Origin: Gemmatimonadota bacterium
GTDB taxonomy: Bacteria; Latescibacterota; UBA2968; UBA8231
Assembly: GCA_009841115.1 (NCBI GenBank)
Contig: VXML01000062.1
Span: 4,903-63,929, forward strand
Length of the DNA: 59,027 nt
Direction of reading: 5' to 3'
This document shows, piece by piece, positions 24,942-34,001 of the stretch. A model generated the notes under the pieces. That model was not told the DNA's origin and searched no databases. It was given only the letters and a program-made list of their open reading frames with translations. Numbering within the stretch: position 1 is the stretch's first letter; each line of letters begins with the position of its first letter. The position numbers were made by a program, and so were the translations under genes.

Positions 24942-27082
24942 TACCAAACTTTCAGGTTGTCGTAGTAGATTTCAGCGGGAGAATAGCCGTAGAGTCCGGG
25001 GCTGCCGCTGCGATTGGGCAGGGGATCGACCGCTTGGATGGTCCACGTGGCTGGCTCTGGCTCGTCGCGGGGCCAGACTTTGCCGCGAATGTGGGCCGTA
25101 TCGCCCTCGATTTCCACCTGCATCTTCATGGTGTACCAGACGCCAGTTTCCCAAGCGAAGGGCATGATTTTGGCCATCCGCAGTTCAGCGGCCCAAGTGC
25201 GGATCTGCAACTGTTGGTGGTAGCCCATCAGGTCGAGGGTGTAGCGATGGGAAATTAGGCCCATGTCGGGGACGGCGCGGCGCTTTTTGGTGCCGAGCAG
25301 GTCGGCTTGGATGGTGTAGCCGGTCATGGCAGGTGCGCCGATGTAGGTGTTGGCGCGGTGCAGGCCGCGGGCGGCGGGCGGTTTGACCAGCACTTTGTTG
25401 CCGTCCATTTCGCGCACCTTGAATTTGGTGCCTGTGCCGATCCAAGCCGGTGAGGCGTCGGCGGCGAAACCCTCGAAGTCTTCGCTGTAGGTTGGCGGTG
25501 GGAGTACGGCGATGCGCGCCTCGGCGGTTAGTTCGCCAGCGCTGGCTACGATTTTCCCGCCGCTGGGTGCGTCCGCGAGGACAAGTGTATTGCCGTCGAG
25601 TTGGCCGACTGGACCGGAGAGTGACCATTCGGCTGCGGCTGGGCCGATGAGGCGACCGTGTCCGTCGAAGGCTCGGGCGCGGAACGATACGCTGGCTCCG
25701 GGCTGGGCTACTACTTCGGCGGGGATGATTTGCAGGTACGCCGGTGTTGCGTCTGCGGGAGCTTGCTCGCGTGGGTAGTTGGCTGCGGTCGCGGAGACTT
25801 TGAACTGCGCCGCTGGGTCGCCGAGGCAGTAAACGCCCGCCTCAGTGGAAAGGTAGATGCGGCCGTATGCTACGGCGGGCGAGCCGAATAGTTCGGCTGG
25901 GCGTCCGTCGGGCATTGCAATCTCGGCGAGGTCGAGGGTCTCGGCAGTGTCGCTGTCAGGAGCGACGATGGCGAAGCGGCCGTTGACTTCTGGCGCGTAG
26001 AGTCGGTTGTCGGCCAGCACGGGCGATCCCTTGCCGACGGTGCCGATGTTGTGGATCCAGTGTACTTGGCCGGTCTCGGCGTCGAGCGCGTGGATGTTGG
26101 CCGAGTTGTCGGTGATGTACAAGCGGCCGTCGTGGACGATTGGGCTGCTATAGCCGGCGAAGACGCCGTCGTAGCGCCAGACTTCGTTGCCGGTGGCGTC
26201 GATGCACACGACGCGGCCGAGGGCGGTGTTGTCGAGGTTTTCCTCGCTGTGGGCTGCGTACACCTTGTCGCCAGCGGCGACGACTGAAGAGTTGATGCCG
26301 CGACGGCTGAGTTTGAAGCCCCACACGCTCTCGCCGGTGCGGATTTTCATGGCATAGATGGAGCCGTCGGCGTTGCCGCCGATGAGCAAACGGACGCCGT
26401 TGATGGTGGCGACGACGGGCACGGAGTACGTGGTGTCGAGGGGGCGGCCCCCGGGGGTGGCGATCCAGACGAGTTCGCCGCTGCGCTTGTCAAAGGCGAA
26501 GTAGCGGTGGCGGCCCGGCGTGTGGCTGCCCCAATTGGAACTGAGATAGCTGATGATGACGAGGTCTTCATCGACGACGGGCGTGTGGACGCGGCCGCCG
26601 TAACCGGAGATGCGCCCGAATTCCTCAGTCAGCGAGCGAGACCATACTACCTTGCCGTCGCGGTCAAAGCAAAGGAACAGTCCACTGACGGTATGGGCAT
26701 AGACGTAGCCGGTCTCTGGGTCGCCGGCGAGGCTGGCCCAGCCGACGCGGTTGAAGGGGATGGTGGTGTGGAAGATGTTGTAGGCGTGTTCCCAGAGCAG
26801 GGTGCCGTCTTGGGCGTCAAAAGCGGCGACAACGCCCTCATGCTCGATGCCCTCGCCACGGCGACCGATGACAAAGACTCGTCCGTCGAGGACGATGGGG
26901 GTCGAGCGGCCAGTGAATTCGGCGTGCCAGATAGGCGACCAGGATGCGACGAGGCCGGTCTCTTCGGAGACGCCGTTTTGCGTCGGGCCGCGCCAGGAGG
27001 GCCAGTCGGCTGGGTAGGCGCTGGAAGCGGCGAGCAGGAGGCCGAACAAGGCGCAGGGAAGTTGTAGGCGGAGGTTGGGCAC
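24941..27082 (-). CDS. Secreted PQQ-like propeller with a C-terminal lectin-like domain
   Basis: 713 residues. The start is GTG at 27082 behind AAGGA, followed by a signal peptide ending YPA and WPSWRGPTQNGVSEETG. Residues 30-430 form the propeller with blades such as FDAQDGTLLW, FDKRSGELVW and LDAETGQVHW. Residues 450-520 look like an Ig-type domain, and 525-713 (YSEDFEGF onward, ending IYYDNLKVW) like a concanavalin-type jelly roll seen in carbohydrate-binding and DUF1080-type proteins. It may bind a glycan at the surface. First gene of a three-gene set, divergent from the DUF362 gene. Confidence 0.82.
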   Translation of the reverse strand: MPNLRLQLPCALFGLLLAASSAYPADWPSWRGPTQNGVSEETGLVASWSPIWHAEFTGRSTPIVLDGRVFVIGRRGEGIEHEGVVAAFDAQDGTLLWEHAYNIFHTTIPFNRVGWASLAGDPETGYVYAHTVSGLFLCFDRDGKVVWSRSLTEEFGRISGYGGRVHTPVVDEDLVIISYLSSNWGSHTPGRHRYFAFDKRSGELVWIATPGGRPLDTTYSVPVVATINGVRLLIGGNADGSIYAMKIRTGESVWGFKLSRRGINSSVVAAGDKVYAAHSEENLDNTALGRVVCIDATGNEVWRYDGVFAGYSSPIVHDGRLYITDNSANIHALDAETGQVHWIHNIGTVGKGSPVLADNRLYAPEVNGRFAIVAPDSDTAETLDLAEIAMPDGRPAELFGSPAVAYGRIYLSTEAGVYCLGDPAAQFKVSATAANYPREQAPADATPAYLQIIPAEVVAQPGASVSFRARAFDGHGRLIGPAAAEWSLSGPVGQLDGNTLVLADAPSGGKIVASAGELTAEARIAVLPPPTYSEDFEGFAADASPAWIGTGTKFKVREMDGNKVLVKPPAARGLHRANTYIGAPAMTGYTIQADLLGTKKRRAVPDMGLISHRYTLDLMGYHQQLQIRTWAAELRMAKIMPFAWETGVWYTMKMQVEIEGDTAHIRGKVWPRDEPEPATWTIQAVDPLPNRSGSPGLYGYSPAEIYYDNLKVW

Positions 27083-27209
27083 GGCTAGTCCTTGGTAGGT
27101 AGGGAGCGGGGGTTGAACGTTTTATAGTACATAAAGAGTGCGGTCAATTCTTGTCAATCGACGGCTTGATGTGCAATTTGTCCAAGTCCATTCACAAGCG
27201 GGAGGAGCT

Positions 27210-28421
27210 ATGAGCAATCAGAAAGATTACACCGTCCGCGCGACTCACTGTAGTCACCAAGCGTCGCTCGATGAGATCTACGACCGGCTGGTGGAAATCA
27301 CCGCACCGTTGAGCCGGTCGTGGGCCAAGATCGAAAAGGCGCGCCGGATCGGTATCAAGATCAATATGCAGATGCGCACCAATAATATCCGCCGGATCGG
27401 CGGGCGGCGGCAGGAATTGGTAGATGACGACGTGATGCGGGCGGTGTTGCGGCTGTTGCGGGAGCGCAGCGACGCGGAGATTTTCGCGCTCGATACCAGT
27501 GCCGCGCCGCCGGGCGAGCGTCCCGGTGATGATTTTAACGCTAGACCGATCTTGGAGGAATTTGGCGTCGAATACGTTGAGGCTGGAGACCCGCCCTTTG
27601 AACGCTATAAAGTACCTGGCGGCGGGATCATGTTTTCCGAGTACCAGCTTTCCGCGGCTTTGGGCGAGGCCGATGCCTTTGTCTCGCTGGCCAAGATGAA
27701 AAACCACGGTTTTATGGGCATTACCCTGTGCCTGAAAAACCTCTTCGGCTTGCCGCCGATCCCGCCGCACGGCCGCTTGCGCACGTACTTCCACCACGTC
27801 ATCCGCCTCTCGTATGTCCTGCCCGACTTAGGACTGATTGCCCAGCCCTGTCTCAACATCATCGACGGGCTGACTGGTCAGGCGCGCATGGAGTGGGGCG
27901 GCGAGGGCCGGATCGCCGACTGCTTGGTCGCCGGCGACCACGTCATCGCCACTGACGCCTGCGGCTCGTACCTGATGGGCACCGATCCCCGGCTCGATTG
28001 GCCGACGCCGCCTTTCCGTCGCGACCGCAGTCCGGTGGCGGTGGCGGCCGAGCACGGCTTCGGAACGGTGGATTTGGACGAGATCGACTTTGCCATGGAG
28101 GGGCTGACGCCGCCGGTGGCTGAGTTCGATTCGGCGGAAGCTGATCCGCCGGAGCAAATCGCGCGGCTGCGGCAGACCGCCAGTGAGCAAGCGCTTTTTT
28201 ACCGCGATCACAGCGAGCGGATTTGGGACGCCCACGCTGGCCAGTACGTCTTTTTGCAGGACGGAGAGGTGATTTGGAGTGGACTCAAGCCCGAGGAAGC
28301 CGGGGCCGTGCAGCACGTCGCCGCGGGCAAGAAGGATCAGGCGGTATGGCTCAAGCTAGCCGATCCAGTAGAGCGCGAGGGCGAGCGGATGGAGGTGTAC
28401 GAGAAGATTTTGGCGGCTTAG
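27210..28421 (+). CDS. DUF362-domain protein
   Basis: 403 residues from the ATG at 27210 behind GGGAGGAGC; an upstream start is possible but has no ribosome site. IGIKINMQMRTN, LAKMKNHGFMGITLCLKNLFG and ATDACGSYLMG are core DUF362 motifs. Family members are often linked to Fe-S proteins, but this one lacks a ferredoxin-like Cys cluster. The function is not established. It begins a run of eight genes on the plus strand that ends with the nucleotidyltransferase. Confidence 0.82.
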   Translation: MSNQKDYTVRATHCSHQASLDEIYDRLVEITAPLSRSWAKIEKARRIGIKINMQMRTNNIRRIGGRRQELVDDDVMRAVLRLLRERSDAEIFALDTSAAPPGERPGDDFNARPILEEFGVEYVEAGDPPFERYKVPGGGIMFSEYQLSAALGEADAFVSLAKMKNHGFMGITLCLKNLFGLPPIPPHGRLRTYFHHVIRLSYVLPDLGLIAQPCLNIIDGLTGQARMEWGGEGRIADCLVAGDHVIATDACGSYLMGTDPRLDWPTPPFRRDRSPVAVAAEHGFGTVDLDEIDFAMEGLTPPVAEFDSAEADPPEQIARLRQTASEQALFYRDHSERIWDAHAGQYVFLQDGEVIWSGLKPEEAGAVQHVAAGKKDQAVWLKLADPVEREGERMEVYEKILAA

Positions 28422-28478
28422 AGGGAGGGGTCGTCCTTCATACGCCGCTTAATGGCACCCAACTAGGAGCCACTATCC

Positions 28479-29234
28479 ATGACCGAAGTAGAGCGATATT
28501 TGTTTGACCTACAGGGTTATATGATCGTCGAAGACGTGTTAGATGCGCAAGCTGTTGCCGAGTTGAATCGGCTGATTGACGCTCAAGAGATGGACGCGGA
28601 TGTTGAGCAGGCGCAGGGGCGGCTGCACACCGGCGGCTTTTTGACGTGGGGCCAACCCTTTGTCGATTTGCTGGACCACGAGCGCATTATGCCGCTGCTC
28701 AAGGTGATCTTAGGCGACGGTTTTCGGCTCGATCACTACTATGCGATCTATCTGGAGGCGGGTGCCGAGCGGCTCGGGTTGCACGGGGGCAACACGCCTT
28801 ACGATCCGCCGGAGTACTATCACTTCCGCAACGGGCAGATGTACAATGGGCTGACGGTGGTCTCCTGGAACTTGGCCGACACGGGTCCGATACACGGCGG
28901 TTTTTGCTGCATTCCGGGTAGCCATAAGGTCAATTATTCCTGTCCGCAGGAAATCCGCGAGGCTCACGTCGAGGCCGGATGCGTGGTGGTGCCAGAGGCG
29001 AAGGCTGGGTCGGTGGTGATTTTTACGGAGGCACTCACGCATGGCACTGCGCCGTGGCAGGCCGCGCATCAGCGGCGCTCGCTGCTGTTCAAATACAGTC
29101 CGGGGCAACAGTCGTGGTCCAAACACCACATTGCGCCGCCGGAAGGGGTCGCCTTGACTGAGCGGCAGGCGCTGCTTTTTGAGCCACCGTATTTCCATGC
29201 GCGGGCCTCGCTTTTCGAAGAGGTGCAAGCATAA
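28479..29234 (+). CDS. PhyH-family Fe(II)/2-oxoglutarate enzyme with HxG in place of HxD
   Basis: 251 residues, AGGAG nine bases before the ATG. GLHGGNTPYDP carries His102, but position 104, where Asp normally binds iron, is Gly. The rest lines up with the 17789 protein: NGLTVVSW, GGFCCIPGSHK and a distal His in EALTHGTAPW, Arg in RRSLLF. A nearby Asp109 might substitute, since this segment is longer. In SyrB2 and WelO5, loss of this carboxylate frees a site for halide. Whether this is a halogenase or an unusual hydroxylase is open. Confidence 0.85.
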   Translation: MTEVERYLFDLQGYMIVEDVLDAQAVAELNRLIDAQEMDADVEQAQGRLHTGGFLTWGQPFVDLLDHERIMPLLKVILGDGFRLDHYYAIYLEAGAERLGLHGGNTPYDPPEYYHFRNGQMYNGLTVVSWNLADTGPIHGGFCCIPGSHKVNYSCPQEIREAHVEAGCVVVPEAKAGSVVIFTEALTHGTAPWQAAHQRRSLLFKYSPGQQSWSKHHIAPPEGVALTERQALLFEPPYFHARASLFEEVQA

Positions 29235-29253
29235 CTGACTGGAGACTTGAGGC

Positions 29254-30003
29254 ATGAAGGCGCTGTTTCGCCCCTTTGTGTTCGGAGCTGACGAACGGGC
29301 CATCCTCGACCGCGACGGGCACATTGCGCTGCCGGGCGTCCTGACCGACGCGGCTTGTGTCCAGTTGACCGCAGCGTTGGCGCGCATTCAGGCACTGCCA
29401 TGGGATGACGAGGAATATTGCCCTTCGCGCTTTGCCGCTGAATTCGACGCCTATTTGGAGAGCTTGATTGGGCATCCGCAACTGCTGGACTTGGTGCGTC
29501 GCGTGCTGGGGCCAGAGATCCGCTACGATCACTGCGTGGCGTTGAACCGCGAAGGGGGCAATCCGGGGAGCAATTGGCACAGCCACGAGTACGCCGACGA
29601 CGATCCGGCGCTGGGTTTTGTGCGGGTGTTTTTTTACGTCAATGGCTTTGCAGCCGACGACGGTGGGTTGAAGGTGGTGCCGGGGAGCCATTTGTATCGA
29701 GATCCAGGTATTAACGCAGAGTCAGATGACGAGTTGGTGCAGGGGTGGATGGCGGGGAAGGCGCATCCGGTTAGCGGTCAACCGCTTAGCATTGAGGAGT
29801 TGTCGGTGCCGAAGGGAACGGTGGTGTTGATGTGGACGCATGAGGCGCACGGGGTCACTCCGCGCAAGGAAGAAAGCGACACGCGGTGGTGCGTAGTGTA
29901 TGCGTATCGCAATCCGGGGCGGGAGTCGCGAGCGCGGTGGCTTAGTCCGAGCTTTGAAAGGAAGCAGATCAAAGGTGCGGAAGGATTGATGAGTTTGTAC
30001 TAG
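29254..30003 (+). CDS. PhyH-family Fe(II)/2-oxoglutarate enzyme with HxH motif
   Basis: 249 residues, GAGG shortly before the ATG. NWHSHEYADDDP places His109-Ser-His111 where HxD is expected. GGLKVVPGSHLY follows, then a distal His in MWTHEAHG and Arg in RWCVVYAYR. The gene lies 19 bases after the HxG paralogue and 11 bases before the enolase-family gene, so all are likely co-transcribed. Substrate unknown. Confidence 0.85.
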   Translation: MKALFRPFVFGADERAILDRDGHIALPGVLTDAACVQLTAALARIQALPWDDEEYCPSRFAAEFDAYLESLIGHPQLLDLVRRVLGPEIRYDHCVALNREGGNPGSNWHSHEYADDDPALGFVRVFFYVNGFAADDGGLKVVPGSHLYRDPGINAESDDELVQGWMAGKAHPVSGQPLSIEELSVPKGTVVLMWTHEAHGVTPRKEESDTRWCVVYAYRNPGRESRARWLSPSFERKQIKGAEGLMSLY

Positions 30004-30014
30004 AGAGGAAAAAA

Positions 30015-31130
30015 ATGAAAATCACAGAAATTCGGACGTTTTTGGTGGGTAGGTTTTTGTTGGTGCGGGTCTATACCGATGAGGGAATCGTCGGCAATGG
30101 AGAGGCTGGATTGTGGGCGCATCACGGAGTGGTGAAAGAGGCGCTAGGGGAGTTGAGCGATTACTACGTGGGCAAGGATCCGCTGCTCATGGAGCATCAC
30201 TATCAGGTGGTGTCGCGGTCGGCGCACTTCATGGGGGCGGCGATGAGCGCGGCGATGAGTGCGATCGACATTGCGCTGTGGGACATATTCGGCAAGGCGG
30301 TGGGTTTGCCCGTGTACCAGTTGTTGGGCGGCAAGTGCCGCGACAAGGTAAAGTTGTTCGAGAATATCGGCGGGGATACGGTTGCGGAAGTGCGGGATAG
30401 TGCGCAGGCGCGGGTGGAGCAGGGGTTTACGTCGCTGAGGATGACGCCGTTTGTCCGCGGGTTTGAGCAGCGCACTGGCACGGCCAACATTTCGACGGCC
30501 GTGGAATTGGTGGCCGCGGCGCGGGAGGCGATTGGGGACGAGGTGGATTTGGGGTTGGAGATCCATCGGAACTTGCGGTCGGAAGAGGCGATTGCCTTGG
30601 CGACCGAGTTGGAGCCGTTCAAGATACTGTACTACGAAGACCCATTGGCTCCGCAGAGCTTGGAGGCGTTGGAATACGTCGCCCGGCACATCAATATCCC
30701 CATCGCCACCGGTGAGCGGTGCTACAACATTTTTCAGTTCAAGGATCTGATCGACCGCAAGGTGGTTAGTCTGATTCGGCCGGACGTGTCGTTGGCGGGC
30801 GGATTCACGCAGGTGAAGAAAATTGCCGCGCTGGCGGAGGCAGCTTTCGTGGGCATTTTTCCGCATCTGATGGGCAGTCCGGTCAACAACGCGGCTTTTG
30901 CGCAACTGGCCGCAGCCATTCCCAACTACACGCACACCGAGCACAATGCCCCCAACGGGCCGATGACCGAGATCGTCGATGAACAGCTACGAGTCGAAGG
31001 CGGCTATCGGCTGCTGACAGATCGGCCGGGGATTGGGGTTGAAATAGTCGAAGACGCGCTGGCGAAATATCCGTACGAGCGCTGGGCGATTAAGGGCAGT
31101 TTCCACGCTGACGGCTCGGTAGCGCATTAA
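30015..31130 (+). CDS. Mandelate racemase/enolase-superfamily sugar-acid dehydratase
   Basis: 371 residues, GAGAGG before the ATG. The barrel holds metal ligands Glu in LGLEIHRN, YYEDPLAP and TGERCYN, and the His-Asp dyad of the mandelate racemase group in FPHLMGSP with IRPDVSLAGG. The E-I-H form matches D-galactonate dehydratase-like enzymes (D-x-H). The second-strand Lys is replaced: GFTSLRMTPF has Arg. It likely dehydrates an acid sugar to a 2-keto-3-deoxy product, used by the next gene. Confidence 0.87.
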   Translation: MKITEIRTFLVGRFLLVRVYTDEGIVGNGEAGLWAHHGVVKEALGELSDYYVGKDPLLMEHHYQVVSRSAHFMGAAMSAAMSAIDIALWDIFGKAVGLPVYQLLGGKCRDKVKLFENIGGDTVAEVRDSAQARVEQGFTSLRMTPFVRGFEQRTGTANISTAVELVAAAREAIGDEVDLGLEIHRNLRSEEAIALATELEPFKILYYEDPLAPQSLEALEYVARHINIPIATGERCYNIFQFKDLIDRKVVSLIRPDVSLAGGFTQVKKIAALAEAAFVGIFPHLMGSPVNNAAFAQLAAAIPNYTHTEHNAPNGPMTEIVDEQLRVEGGYRLLTDRPGIGVEIVEDALAKYPYERWAIKGSFHADGSVAH

Positions 31131-31153
31131 TCACTACGAAGCGGGAGAATGTG

Positions 31154-32065
31154 ATGATCGACCCTGCCTTGCGCGACCAGCTAAAGGATGTCCACGCCTA
31201 TGCGCTGACCATTTATCAGCGCGATGATCTCTACGCACTCGACTTGGATGGGTTTGCGCGCAATATAGCGTGGGCTGCCGACAGGGGAGTGCGGGTTTTT
31301 GTGGTGGCCGGCGGGACTGGTGAAAACGACGCATTGGCTCCGCCCGAGCGCGTGGCGCTGGCCGAGTGTGCGCTGGCGACGGTGGGCGAGCGGGCGCTGG
31401 TGGTGCCGACCCTGCCCGGCAACTTGGGTGAGGCCGCAGACTTGGCCCCGCGCTACGAGGCGTTGGAATTGCGCGTGGCGCTGGCGATGGCACCCTACAC
31501 GCGCCATCAGGTGCCCGAAGATCCCGAAGGCGTGTATCAATACTACGAAGCGCTGGGGACGCGGTCGGAGCTGGCGCTGATGCCCTACAATACGCAGGGC
31601 TGGTCGGCTGAACTTTTTGAACGGCTGGCCGCGGTGCCGCAGATCGCTGCGGTCAAGGATCCCTGCGTTGAGCCGCACAACCTCTTTCGCGCCATCAAGC
31701 GGCTCGGCGACCGCTTCGTCTGGATCGGCAATAAGCGCCACGATCCAGGCGTGTTGCACTTTCGCTTTCAGGCTGGGATCGAAGGGTTTACCGCTGGTTT
31801 TGTCAACTTCGCTCCGCAGCTAGAGCTGGCGCTTTTCGCTGCCGCGCAACAGCAGGATTGGCCGCAGATGATCGAGTTGCAGGAGCAGTTGGCCCCTTTG
31901 GAGCGGTTGCGCTCGCGCTTTGACGACGCCGGTATGCTCAAGACGACGATGGAGCTGATGGGGCTGGCCGGTGGTGCGGTGCGCCCGCCTCGGATTAACG
32001 TGCCGCCGACGGGGCGTGAGGCGATAAAACAGGAGTTGCAGCGCTTGGGGGTCTTAGGCGCGTAG
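31154..32065 (+). CDS. DHDPS/KdgD-family lyase
   Basis: 303 residues starting at the ATG at 31154 behind GGGAGA. VVAGGTGEND is the GGTGE substrate-binding motif seen in 5-dehydro-4-deoxyglucarate dehydratase (KdgD), the Tyr lies in ALMPYNTQG, and the Schiff-base Lys in AAVKDP. It forms an imine with a 2-keto acid and cleaves or dehydrates it. Directly after the enolase-family dehydratase it makes a two-step sugar-acid route likely. Confidence 0.87.
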   Translation: MIDPALRDQLKDVHAYALTIYQRDDLYALDLDGFARNIAWAADRGVRVFVVAGGTGENDALAPPERVALAECALATVGERALVVPTLPGNLGEAADLAPRYEALELRVALAMAPYTRHQVPEDPEGVYQYYEALGTRSELALMPYNTQGWSAELFERLAAVPQIAAVKDPCVEPHNLFRAIKRLGDRFVWIGNKRHDPGVLHFRFQAGIEGFTAGFVNFAPQLELALFAAAQQQDWPQMIELQEQLAPLERLRSRFDDAGMLKTTMELMGLAGGAVRPPRINVPPTGREAIKQELQRLGVLGA

Positions 32066-32099
32066 GTAGTGCAGTGCAGCGGCCATTCGCTAGGTTCTG

Positions 32100-33998
32100 A
32101 TGGACGATCCCGCCGTGCGAAAGCAAATGTTGCCCTTGCTCCCCATCACCTTGCTGGGAGTGGCCGTTGATTTGTGGCTGCGGCCGACACTCGATTTGCG
32201 CCTGATGCAGTGGGCGTGGTGGGGGCTGTCGGTGGCGTTTTCGCTGGTGATGTGGCAGGGCCTTTTTGTGCTCAGCAGCCGGTTGCGCCCGCGCTGGCAA
32301 GCCGCGTTTGTCCTCAGCGTCGGCGTGGTGGTTGCCGTGCTGGCGATGGTGTGGCTTGACTTTCATGGGATTTTTTACTGCTGGCCGACGGCCTACGCAC
32401 TCGTGCATTCGGCGGGCCATCCACGCGAGGTTTGGGGGTATATCCTCAACGAAGCCGATTGGGGGGACGCGGTCGTCTGGGTGGTGGTGGTGGTTTTTGT
32501 GGTGGGCTGGTGGCGCTACAAGCTGCGCCCTTCGGCTGAGCTCAGGTCGAAGCCGGGCCGCCAGTTAGACTTCGGCGAGCTCAGTCGAGTCGCGCATGGC
32601 AGAGTTTTGGTTGCGTTGTGCTTGGCTGGGGTGGTGGCTTTTGGCGCGGTGCATCGCCACGCAAGCATCATGGTGCCGGATGCAGCGGCCGCGAAGCTGG
32701 CCATTGACTTTGCCGTTCACTCGCTCGTCGGCGGGGTGCACGGGCGCTTGTTGCAGGCAAGCCGCCCGGCAGCGGCGGCCATCTACAGCGGCGCGCCCGT
32801 GGACGCGAGCGCGCCCAACCTCATCGTGGTGCTTGGGGAAAGCGTCGCGCTCAGCCGCATGGATATCTACGGGTACGAGCGGCAAACTACGCCCCGGCTG
32901 GCGGCGTTGCGCAAGGCGCGGTCCGCAGATTGGGTGCAGATGGAGAAGGCCGTGTCCAATGCCACGGCGACCAAGGTGGCGCTGCCGGCCATGCTGACTG
33001 GGCTTTTTCCGTCGCGCCCGCCCGTGGAGCAGCACACCTTCCCGCTGCTGTGGCACTACGCCCACGCCGCTGGTTATCAGACGGCGCTGATCTCGGCGCA
33101 GAGCTACGCATGGAACAATCTCGAAGGCTTTTTCGTCGATGACGCGCTGGACCGCGTGTTTACGCTCGAGCGCTCAGACGCTGAGATCGTCAATTCCGAA
33201 GGCATGGACGACCGCCGGATGATGGCGGAGACCCTTGCAACCATCGATCGCTTTGCTGCGCGCGGCCCGTTTGTGGTGGCTCTGCAATTCAATTGCACGC
33301 ATTATCCGGGGTACTCGCCGCCGGATTGGCAGCCGTGGCCGGACGCGAGCTACGATAATGCGGTGGCCTATATGGATCACCTGCTCGGACGGCTGTTTGA
33401 CCACCTCGCCGCAGAGGGCCTAGCGGCGAATACGATGGTGCTCTTTGTGGCCGACCACGGCGAAGACCTCGACGGCGTCCACAAACTCCATCGCACGGAT
33501 TCGTATTACCAGACGGCGATTGCCGTTCCGTTTTTTGCCATCGTGCCCGAGCGGCATCGGCAGCGGTTGGGAGCGGGTTGGGAGCAGTTGCGACAGAACG
33601 CGCAGATGCGCGTTGCGCTGACGGACTTGGTGCCCACTGCGCTGGACTTGCTCGGACTATCCGCGGATTCCACGGTTGCTGTATGGAAGGAGCGGCTGGA
33701 TGGCCGCTCGCTCCTGCGTCCGCTAGATCCTGACCGCCTGATCGTGGTGGTCAACACGGACGAGCACGTGCAGTGGTCGCGCAAAGGCTACGCGATTGTG
33801 GCCGACGACTGGAAGTACATCAACTATAGTTGGCGCGGCTCCATGTTGTTTGATTTGGCGACCGACGCGCTGGAACAGCGCGATTTGCTGACAGGGGACG
33901 AGTCCGCGCTGAGCCGGGCCGGGCAGCGGCATCTGCGCCGCGTGCGCACCTTGGTCGCGGAAACACCTGTGCTGGCCGACATCCACGTGGAGTATTGA
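32100..33998 (+). CDS. Phosphoethanolamine-transferase-like alkaline-phosphatase-fold membrane enzyme
   Basis: 632 residues. The first 210 residues hold about five membrane helices, then a periplasmic sulfatase-fold domain begins with VVLGESVALSRMDIYGYERQTTP. Metal ligands are the Glu of GES and the Asp-His of VADHGED. NATATKVALP aligns with the nucleophile region of EptA/MCR enzymes, so Thr289 is the likely nucleophile. Such enzymes move phosphoethanolamine or a similar group from a lipid to a glycan or lipid A. It is followed by a nucleotidyltransferase gene two positions later, which may supply an activated head group (inference). Confidence 0.82.
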   Translation: MDDPAVRKQMLPLLPITLLGVAVDLWLRPTLDLRLMQWAWWGLSVAFSLVMWQGLFVLSSRLRPRWQAAFVLSVGVVVAVLAMVWLDFHGIFYCWPTAYALVHSAGHPREVWGYILNEADWGDAVVWVVVVVFVVGWWRYKLRPSAELRSKPGRQLDFGELSRVAHGRVLVALCLAGVVAFGAVHRHASIMVPDAAAAKLAIDFAVHSLVGGVHGRLLQASRPAAAAIYSGAPVDASAPNLIVVLGESVALSRMDIYGYERQTTPRLAALRKARSADWVQMEKAVSNATATKVALPAMLTGLFPSRPPVEQHTFPLLWHYAHAAGYQTALISAQSYAWNNLEGFFVDDALDRVFTLERSDAEIVNSEGMDDRRMMAETLATIDRFAARGPFVVALQFNCTHYPGYSPPDWQPWPDASYDNAVAYMDHLLGRLFDHLAAEGLAANTMVLFVADHGEDLDGVHKLHRTDSYYQTAIAVPFFAIVPERHRQRLGAGWEQLRQNAQMRVALTDLVPTALDLLGLSADSTVAVWKERLDGRSLLRPLDPDRLIVVVNTDEHVQWSRKGYAIVADDWKYINYSWRGSMLFDLATDALEQRDLLTGDESALSRAGQRHLRRVRTLVAETPVLADIHVEY

Positions 33999-34001
33999 AG
34001 T

